Source of the DNA: Limanda limanda
Lineage: Eukaryota; Chordata; Actinopteri; Pleuronectiformes; Pleuronectidae
Reading direction: 5' to 3'
Length of the DNA: 64,000 bases
Assembly (NCBI RefSeq): GCF_963576545.1
Contig: NW_026870558.1
Coordinates: forward strand, 1-64,000
Part shown: positions 53,601 to 62,860 of the stretch, piece by piece
How the letters are laid out: the number at the start of each line of letters is the position of its first letter
Position numbering within the stretch: position 1 is the first letter of the stretch
The notes under the pieces: model-generated
What the model saw: the letters and a program-made list of their open reading frames with translations, nothing else
The model's database searches: none
What the model was told of the DNA's origin: nothing
Position numbers and translations under genes: made by a program

Positions 53601-54200
53601 GGCTCTACCCCCACTAAATGGGGTTGCGCGCATCGATCAGTACCATCCTTGAGCTTCTCCGACTTTTGGAAGGGTTAGGGTTAGGGTTAGGGATGAAAGC
53701 ACATAGGAGAAAGAGATATTCTTGAATAACTTTTTTTGTGAAGGTCGGAGAGACTTGCAAGTAGGCTCTACCCCCACTAAATGGGGTAGCGCGCATCGAT
53801 CGGTACCATCCTTGAGCTTCTCCGACTTTCGGAAGGGTTAGGGTTAGGGTTAGGGATGAAAGCACATAGGAGAAAGAGATATTCTTGAATAACTTTTTTG
53901 TGAAGGTCGGAGAGACTTGCAAGTAGGCTCTACCCCCACTAAATGGGGTAGCGCGCATCGATCGGTACCATCCTTGAGCTTCTCCGACTTTCGGAAGGGT
54001 TAGGGTTAGGGTTAGGGATGAAAGCACATAGGAGAAAGAGATATTCTTGAATAACTTTTTTTGTGAAGGTCGGAGAGACTTGCAAGTAGGCTCTACCCCC
54101 ACTAAATGGGGTAACGCGCATCGATCGGTACCATCCTTGAGCTTCTCCGACTTTCGGAAGGGTTAGGGTTAGGGTTAGGGATGAAAGCACATAGGAGAAA
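50664..54200 (+). repeat. Composite block of earlier higher-order units
   Basis: B monomers start at 50664, 51145, 51789, 52270, 53077 and 53395; A runs are 2, 3, 2, 4, 1 and 4. The stretch from 50664 to about 52.8 kb matches 41.67-43.8 kb at an offset of 8,991 bp, including GGTTTC, GCGCACATC, GCACGC and GTATGACC markers. After 53077 the pattern switches to one like 15.9-17.3 kb but with part missing, which suggests unequal exchange between copies near 53.1 kb. Confidence 0.85.
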
Positions 54201-56444
54201 GAGATATTCTTGAATAACTTTTTTTGTGAAGGTCGGAGAGACTTGGAAAGTGGTTGCATCTGGACTAATTTGGGTCCTGCGGATCGATTAGTACCATCCC
54301 CGAGCTTGTACGACCTTCGGAAGAGGTCGACCGACGAAATTCCCCCAAATCTGAGGAGATATTCTTGAATAACTTTTTTTGTGAAGGTCGGAGAGACTTG
54401 CAAGTAGGCTCTACCCCCACTAAATGGGGTAGCGCGCATCGATCGGTACCATCCTTGAGCTTCTCCGACTTTCGGAAGGGTTAGGGTTAGGGTTAGGGAT
54501 GAAAGCACATAGGAGAAAGAGATATTCTTGAATAACTTTTTTTGTGAAGGTCGGAGAGACTTGGAAAGTGGTTGCATCTGGACTAATTTGGGTCCTGCAG
54601 ATCGATTGGTACCATCCCCGAGCTTGTACGACCTTCGGAAGAGGTCGACCGACGAAATTCCCCCAAATCTGAGGAGATATTCTTGAATAACCTTTTTTGT
54701 GAAGGTCAAAGAGACTTGCAAGTAGGCTCTACCCCCACTAAATGGGGTTGCGCGCATCGATCGGTACCATCCTTGAGCTTCTCCGACTTTCGGAAGGGTT
54801 AGGGTTAGGGTTAGGGATGAAAGCACATAGGAGAAAGAGATATTCTTGAATAACTTTTTTTGTGAAGGTCGGAGAGACTTGCAAGTAGGCTCTACCCCCA
54901 CTAAATGGGGTAGCGCGCATCGATCGGTACCATCCTTGAGCTTCTCCGACTTTCGGAAGGGTTAGGGTTAGGGTTAGGGATGAAAGCACATAGGAGAAAG
55001 AGATATTCTTGAATAACTTTTTTTGTGAAGGTCGGAGAGACTTGGAAAGTGGTTGCATCTGGACTAATTTGGGTCCTGCGGATCGATTGGTACCATCCCC
55101 GAGCTTGTACGACCTTCGGAAGAGGTCGACCGACGAAATTCCCCCAAATCTGAGGAGATATTCTTGAATAACTTTTTTTGTGAAGGTCGGAGAGACTTGC
55201 AAGTAGGCTCTACCCCCACTAAATGGGGTTGCGCGCATCGATCAGTACCATCCTTGAGCTTCTCCGACTTTCGGAAGGGTTAGGGTTAGGGTTAGGGATG
55301 AAAGCACATAGGAGAAAGAGATATTCTTGAATAACTTTTTTTGTGAAGGTCGGAGAGACTTGCAAGTAGGCTCTACCCCCACTAAATGGGGTAGCGCGCA
55401 TCGATCGGTACCATCCTTGAGCTTCTCCGACTTTCGGAAGGGTTAGGGTTAGGGTTAGGGATGAAAGCACATAGGAGAAAGAGATATTCTTGAATAACTT
55501 TTTTTGTGAAGGTCGGAGAGACTTGCAAATAGGCTCTACCCCCACTAAATGGGGTAGCGCGCATCGATCGGTACCATCCTTGAGCTTCTCCGACTTTCGG
55601 AAGGGTTAGGGTTAGGGTTAGGGATGAAAGCACATAGGAGAAAGAGATATTCTTGAATAACTTTTTTTGTGAAGGTCGGAGAGACTTGGAAAGTGGTTGC
55701 ATCTGGACTAATTTGGGTCCTGCAGATCGATTGGTACCATCCCCGAGCTTGTACGACCTTCGGAAGAGGTCGACCGACGAAATTCCCCCAAATCTGAGGA
55801 GATATTCTTGAATAACTTTTTTTGTGAAGGTCGGAGAGACTTGCAAGTAGGCTCTACCCCCACTAAATGGGGTTGCGCGCATCGATCAGTACCATCCTTG
55901 AGCTTCTCCGACTTTTGGAAGGGTTAGGGTTAGGGTTAGGGATGAAAGCACATAGGAGAAAGAGATATTCTTGAATAACTTTTTTTGTGAAGGTCGGAGA
56001 GACTTGCAAGTAGGCTCTACCCCCACTAAATGGGGTAGCGCGCATCGATCGGTACCATCCTTGAGCTTCTCCGACTTTCGGAAGGGTTAGGGTTAGGGTT
56101 AGGGATGAAAGCACATAGGAGAAAGAGATATTCTTGAATAACTTTTTTTGTGAAGGTCGGAGAGACTTGCAAGTAGGCTCTACCCCCACTAAATGGGGTA
56201 GCGCGCATCGATCGGTACCATCCTTGAGCTTCTCCGACTTTCGGAAGGGTTAGGGTTAGGGATGAAAGCACATAGGAGAAAGAGATATTCTTGAATAACT
56301 TTTTTTGTGAAGGTCGGAGAGACTTGCAAGTAGGCTCTACCCCCACTAAATGGGGTAACGCGCATCGATCGGTACCATCCTTGAGCTTCTCCGACTTTCG
56401 GAAGGGTTAGGGTTAGGGTTAGGGATGAAAGCACATAGGAGAAA
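54201..56444 (+). repeat. Fifth occurrence of the 1-2-3-4 A-run pattern
   Basis: B monomers start at 54201, 54519, 55000 and 55644, followed by 1, 2, 3 and 4 A monomers. It matches the first 2.24 kb of the 3,368-bp units at 17317 and 20685: CGATTAG in the first B, AACC with GTCAAAG near 54700, GCAAAT near 55528, and a truncated telomeric tract at 56247. It lacks GTAAGC, present in the other copies near 19128; here the base is the common GTAGGC. Confidence 0.88.
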
Positions 56445-59400
56445 GAGATATTCTTGAATAACTTTTTTTGTGAAGGTCGGAGAGACTTGGAAAGTGGTTG
56501 CATCTGGACTAATTTGGGTCCTGCGGATCGATTAGTACCATCCCCGAGCTTGTACGACCTTCGGAAGAGGTCGACCGACGAAATTCCCCCAAATCTGAGG
56601 AGATATTCTTGAATAACTTTTTTTGTGAAGGTCGGAGAGACTTGCAAGTAGGCTCTACCCCCACTAAATGGGGTAGCGCGCATCGATCGGTACCATCCTT
56701 GAGCTTCTCCGACTTTCGGAAGGGTTAGGGTTAGGGTTAGGGATGAAAGCACATAGGAGAAAGAGATATTCTTGAATAACTTTTTTTGTGAAGGTCGGAG
56801 AGACTTGGAAAGTGGTTGCATCTGGACTAATTTGGGTCCTGCAGATCGATTGGTACCATCCCCGAGCTTGTACGACCTTCGGAAGAGGTCGACCGACGAA
56901 ATTCCCCCAAATCTGAGGAGATATTCTTGAATAACCTTTTTTGTGAAGGTCGGAGAGACTTGCAAGTAGGCTCTACCCCCACTAAATGGGGTTGCGCGCA
57001 TCGATCGGTACCATCCTTGAGCTTCTCCGACTTTCGGAAGGGTTAGGGTTAGGGTTAGGGATGAAAGCACATAGGAGAAAGAGATATTCTTGAATAACTT
57101 TTTTTGTGAAGGTCGGAGAGACTTGCAAGTAGGCTCTACCCCCACTAAATGGGGTAGCGCGCATCGATCGGTACCATCCTTGAGCTTCTCCGACTTTCGG
57201 AAGGGTTAGGGTTAGGGTTAGGGATGAAAGCACATAGGAGAAAGAGATATTCTTGAATAACTTTTTTTGTGAAGGTCGGAGAGACTTGGAAAGTGGTTGC
57301 ATCTGGACTAATTTGGGTCCTGCGGATCGATTGGTACCATCCCCGAGCTTGTACGACCTTCGGAAGAGGTCGACCGACGAAATTCCCCCAAATCTGAGGA
57401 GATATTCTTGAATAACTTTTTTTGTGAAGGTCGGAGAGACTTGCAAGTAGGCTCTACCCCCACTAAATGGGGTTGCGCGCATCGATCAGTACCATCCTTG
57501 AGCTTCTCCGACTTTCGGAAGGGTTAGGGTTAGGGTTAGGGATGAAAGCACATAGGAGAAAGAGATATTCTTGAATAACTTTTTTTGTGAAGGTCGGAGA
57601 GACTTGCAAGTAGGCTCTACCCCCACTAAATGGGGTAGCGCGCATCGATCGGTACCATCCTTGAGCTTCTCCGACTTTCGGAAGGGTTAGGGTTAGGGTT
57701 AGGGATGAAAGCACATAGGAGAAAGAGATATTCTTGAATAACTTTTTTTGTGAAGGTCGGAGAGACTTGCAAATAGGCTCTACCCCCACTAAATGGGGTA
57801 GCGCGCATCGATCGGTACCATCCTTGAGCTTCTCCGACTTTCGGAAGGGTTAGGGTTAGGGTTAGGGATGAAAGCACATAGGAGAAAGAGATATTCTTGA
57901 ATAACTTTTTTTGTGAAGGTCGGAGAGACTTGCAAGTAGGCTCTACCCCCACTAAATGGGGTAGCGCGCATCGATCGGTACCATCCTTGAGCTTCTCCGA
58001 CTTTCGGAAGGGTTAGGGTTAGGGTTAGGGATGAAAGCACATAGGAGAAAGAGATATTCTTGAATAACTTTTTTTGTGAAGGTCGGAGAGACTTGGAAAG
58101 TGGTTGCATCTGGACTAATTTGGGTCCTGCGGATCGATTGGTACCATCCCCGAGCTTGTACGACCTTCGGAAGAGGTCGACCGACGAAATTCCCCCAAAT
58201 CTGAGGAGATATTCTTGAATAACTTTTTTTGTGAAGGTCGGAGAGACTTGCAAGTAGGCTCTACCCCCACTAAATGGGGTTGCACGCATCGATCAGTACC
58301 ATCCTTGAGCTTCTCCGACTTTCGGAAGGGTTAGGGTTAGGGTTAGGGATGAAAGCACATAGGAGAAAGAGATATTCTTGAATAACTTTTTTTGTGAAGG
58401 TCGGAGAGACTTGCAAGTAGGCTCTACCCCCACTAAATGGGGTAGCGCACATCGATCGGTACCATCCTTGAGCTTCTCCGACTTTCGGAAGGGTTAGGGT
58501 TAGGGTTAGGGATGAAAGCACATAGGAGAAAGAGATATTCTTGAATAACTTTTTTTGTGAAGGTCGGAGAGACTTGGAAAGTGGTTGCATCTGGACTAAT
58601 TTGGGTCCTGCGGATCGATTGGTACCATCCCCGAGCTTGTACGACCTTCGGAAGAGGTCGACCGACGAAATTCCCCCAAATCTGAGGAGATATTCTTGAA
58701 TAACTTTTTTTGTGAAGGTCGGAGAGACTTGCAAGTAGGCTCTACCCCCACTAAATGGGGTAGCGCGCATCGATCAGTACCATCCTTGAGCTTCTCCGAC
58801 TTTCGGAAGGGTTAGGGTTAGGGTTAGGGATGAAAGCACATAGGAGAAAGAGATATTCTTGAATAACGTTTTTTGTGAAGGTCGGAGAGACTTGGAAAGT
58901 GGTTGCATCTGGACTAATTTGGGTCCTGCGGATCGATTGGTACCATCCCCGAGCTTGTACGACCTTCGGAAGAGGTCGACCGACGAAATTCCCCCAAATC
59001 TGAGGAGATATTCTTGAATAACTTTTTTTGTGAAGGTCGGAGAGACTTGCAAGTAGGCTCTACCCCCACTAAATGGGGTTGCGCGCATCGATCAGTACCA
59101 TCCTTGAGCTTCTCCGACTTTCGGAAGGGTTAGGGTTAGGGTTAGGGATGAAAGCACATAGGAGAAAGAGATATTCTTGAATAACTTTTTTTGTGAAGGT
59201 CGGAGAGACTTGCAAGTAGGCTCTACCCCCACTAAATGGGGTAGCGCGCATCGATCGGTACCATCCTTGAGCTTCTCCGACTTTCGGAAGGGTTAGGGTT
59301 AGGGTTAGGGATGAAAGCACATAGGAGAAAGAGATATTCTTGAATAACTTTTTTTGTGAAGGTCGGAGAGACTTGCAAGTAGGCTCTACCCCCACTAAAT

Positions 59401-62400
59401 GGGGTAGCGCGCATCGATCGGTACCATCCTTGAGCTTCTCCGACTTTCGGAAGGGTTAGGGTTAGGGTTAGGGATGAAAGCACATAGGAGAAAGAGATAT
59501 TCTTGAATAACTTTTTTTGTGAAGGTCGGAGAGACTTGCAAGTAGGCTCTACCCCCACTAAATGGGGTAGCGCGCATCGATCGGTACCATCCTTGAGCTT
59601 CTCCGACTTTCGGAAGGGTTAGGGTTAGGGTTAGGGATGAAAGCACATAGGAGAAAGAGATATTCTTGAATAACTTTTTTTGTGAAGGTCGGAGAGACTT
59701 GCAAATAGGCTCTACCCCCACTAAATGGGGTAGCGCGCATCGATCGGTACCATCCTTGAGCTTCTCCGACTTTCGGAAGGGTTAGGGTTAGGGTTAGGGA
59801 TGAAAGCACATAGGAGAAAGAGATATTCTTGAATAACTTTTTTTGTGAAGGTCGGAGAGACTTGCAAGTAGGCTCTACCCCCACTAAATGGGGTAGCGCG
59901 CATCGATCGGTACCATCCTTGAGCTTCTCCGACTTTCGGAAGGGTTAGGGTTAGGGTTAGGGATGAAAGCACATAGGAGAAAGAGATATTCTTGAATAAC
60001 TTTTTTTGTGAAGGTCGGAGAGACTTGGAAAGTGGTTTCATCTGGACTAATTTGGGTCCTGCGGATCGATTGGTACCATCCCCGAGCTTGTACGACCTTC
60101 GGAAGAGGTCGACCGACGAAATTCCCCCAAATCTGAGGAGATATTCTTGAATAACTTTTTTTGTGAAGGTCGGAGAGACTTGCAAGTAGGCTCTACCCCC
60201 ACTAAATGGGGTTGCGCACATCGATCAGTACCATCCTTGAGCTTCTCCGACTTTCGGAAGGGTTAGGGTTAGGGTTAGGGATGAAAGCACATAGGAGAAA
60301 GAGATATTCTTGAATAACTTTTTTTGTGAAGGTCGGAGAGACTTGCAAGTAGGCTCTACCCCCACTAAATGGGGTAGCGCGCATCGATCGGTACCATCCT
60401 TGAGCTTCTCCGACTTTCGGAAGGGTTAGGGTTAGGGTTAGGGATGAAAGCACATAGGAGAAAGAGATATTCTTGAATAACTTTTTTTGTGAAGGTCGGA
60501 GAGACTTGGAAAGTGGTTGCATCTGGACTAATTTGGGTCCTGCGGATCGATTGGTACCATCCCCGAGCTTGTACGACCTTCGGAAGAGGTCGACCGACGA
60601 AATTCCCCCAAATCTGAGGAGATATTCTTGAATAACTTTTTTTGTGAAGGTCGGAGAGACTTGCAAGTAGGCTCTACCCCCACTAAATGGGGTAGCGCGC
60701 ATCGATCGGTACCATCCTTGAGCTTCTCCGACTTTCGGAAGGGTTAGGGTTAGGGTTAGGGATGAAAGCACATAGGAGAAAGAGATATTCTTGAATAACT
60801 TTTTTTGTGAAGGTCGGAGAGACTTGGAAAGTGGTTGCATCTGGACTAATTTGGGTCCTGCGGATCGATTGGTACCATCCCCGAGCTTGTACGACCTTCG
60901 GAAGAGGTCGACCGACGAAATTCCCCCAAATCTGAGGAGATATTCTTGAATAACTTTTTTTGTGAAGGTCGGAGAGACTTGCAAGTAGGCTCTACCCCCA
61001 CTAAATGGGGTAGCGCGCATCGATCAGTACCATCCTTGAGCTTCTCCGACTTTCGGAAGGGTTAGGGTTAGGGTTAGGGATGAAAGCACATAGGAGAAAG
61101 AGATATTCTTGAATAACTTTTTTTGTGAAGGTCGGAGAGACTTGGAAAGTGGTTGCATCTGGACTAATTTGGGTCCTGCGGATCGATTGGTACCATCCCC
61201 GAGCTTGTACGACCTTCGAAAAAGGTCGACCGACGAAATTCCCCCAAATCTGAGGAGATATTCTTGAATAACTTTTTTTGTGAAGGTCGGAGAGACTTGC
61301 AAGTAGGCTCTACCCCCACTAAATGGGGTTGCGCGCATCGATCAGTACCATCCTTGAGCTTCTCCGACTTTCGGAAGGGTTAGGGTTAGGGTTAGGGATG
61401 AAAGCACATAGGAGAAAGAGATATTCTTGAATAACTTTTTTTGTGAAGGTCGGAGAGACTTGCAAGTAGGCTCTACCCCCACTAAATGGGGTAGCGCGCA
61501 TCGATCGGTACCATCCTTGAGCTTCTCCGACTTTCGGAAGGGTTAGGGTTAGGGTTAGGGATGAAAGCACATAGGAGAAAGAGATATTCTTGAATAACTT
61601 TTTTTGTGAAGGTCGGAGAGACTTGGAAAGTGGTTGCATCTGGACTAATTTGGGTCCTGCAGATCGATTGGTACCATCCCCGAGCTTGTACGACCTTCGG
61701 AAGAGGTCGACCGACGAAATTCCCCCAAATCTGAGGAGATATTCTTGAATAACTTTTTTTGTGAAGGTCGGAGAGACTTGCAAGTAGGCTCTACCCCCAC
61801 TAAATGGGGTAGCGCGCATCGATCAGTACCATCCTTGAGCTTCTCCGACTTTCGGAAGGGTTAGGGTTAGGGTTAGGGATGAAAGCACATAGGAGAAAGA
61901 GATATTCTTGAATAACTTTTTTTGTGAAGGTCGGAGAGACTTGGAAAGTGGTTGCATCTGGACTAATTTGGGTCCTGCGGATCGATTGGTACCATCCCCG
62001 AGCTTGTACGACCTTCGGAAAAGGTCGACCGACGAAATTCCCCCAAATCTGAGGAGATATTCTTGAATAACTTTTTTTGTGAAGGTCGGAGAGACTTGCA
62101 AGTAGGCTCTACCCCCACTAAATGGGGTTGCGCGCATCGATCAGTACCATCCTTGAGCTTCTCCGACTTTCGGAAGGGTTAGGGTTAGGGTTAGGGATGA
62201 AAGCACATAGGAGAAAGAGATATTCTTGAATAACTTTTTTTGTGAAGGTCGGAGAGACTTGCAAGTAGGCTCTACCCCCACTAAATGGGGTAGCGCGCAT
62301 CGATCGGTACCATCCTTGAGCTTCTCCGACTTTCGGAAGGGTTAGGGTTAGGGTTAGGGATGAAAGCACATAGGAGAAAGAGATATTCTTGAATAACTTT

Positions 62401-62860
62401 TTTTGTGAAGGTCGGAGAGACTTGGAAAGTGGTTTCATCTGGACTAATTTGGGTCCTGCGGATCGATTGGTACCATCCCCGAGCTTGTACGACCTTCGGA
62501 AGAGGTCGACCGACGAAATTCCCCCAAATCTGAGGAGATATTCTTGAATAACTTTTTTTGTGAAGGTCGGAGAGACTTGCAAGTAGGCTCTACCCCCACT
62601 AAATGGGGTTGCGCGCATCGATCAGTACCATCCTTGAGCTTCTCCGACTTTCGGAAGGGTTAGGGTTAGGGTTAGGGATGAAAGCACATAGGAGAAAGAG
62701 ATATTCTTGAATAACTTTTTTTGTGAAGGTCGGAGAGACTTGCAAGTAGGCTCTACCCCCACTAAATGGGGTAGCGCACATCGATCGGTACCATCCTTGA
62801 GCTTCTCCGACTTTCGGAAGGGTTAGGGTTAGGGTTAGGGATGAAAGCACATAGGAGAAA
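56445..62860 (+). repeat. Second copy of the 33.5-40.4 kb block
   Basis: B monomers start at 56445, 56763, 57244, 58051, 58532, 58850, 59983, 60464, 60782, 61100, 61581, 61899 and 62380; A runs are 1, 2, 4, 2, 1, 6, 2, 1, 1, 2, 1, 2 and 2, the same thirteen numbers as from 33820. Differences I noticed: the telomeric tract near 57.2 kb is full length here, and the B at 61899 reads CCTTCGGAAAAGG where the B at 39268 reads CCTTTGGAAAAGG. The match appears to begin near 56.1 kb and stop near 63.0 kb. Confidence 0.9.

Larger units (their letters stand above)
16991..53905 (+). repeat. Six A monomers with a T6 instead of T7 run
   Basis: One T is missing from the core T run near 17010, 20378, 26470, 29838, 47006 and 53894. 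Each of these monomers lies two monomers before a B of the CGATTAG type (17317, 20685, 26777, 30145, 47313 and 54201). They are therefore copies of one original deletion carried by the higher-order unit, and they make a good marker for it. Confidence 0.88.
19363..56261 (+). repeat. Fourteen A monomers with three-tract telomeric motif
   Basis: These A monomers have lost one GGGTTA and are 157 bp (one is 154 bp). Their (GGGTTA)2GGG tracts start at 19363, 22731, 23687, 24159, 28823, 32191, 33147, 33622, 34578, 47753, 48228, 48703, 50148 and 56247. Three G3 tracts cannot form an intramolecular four-tract quadruplex, and only one TTAGGGTTA site is left. Many are copies spread by higher-order duplication: 19363 and 22731 are 3,368 bp apart, and 28823, 32191, 33147 and 33622 are the copy-2 equivalents of 19363, 22731, 23687 and 24159. 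Confidence 0.93.
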
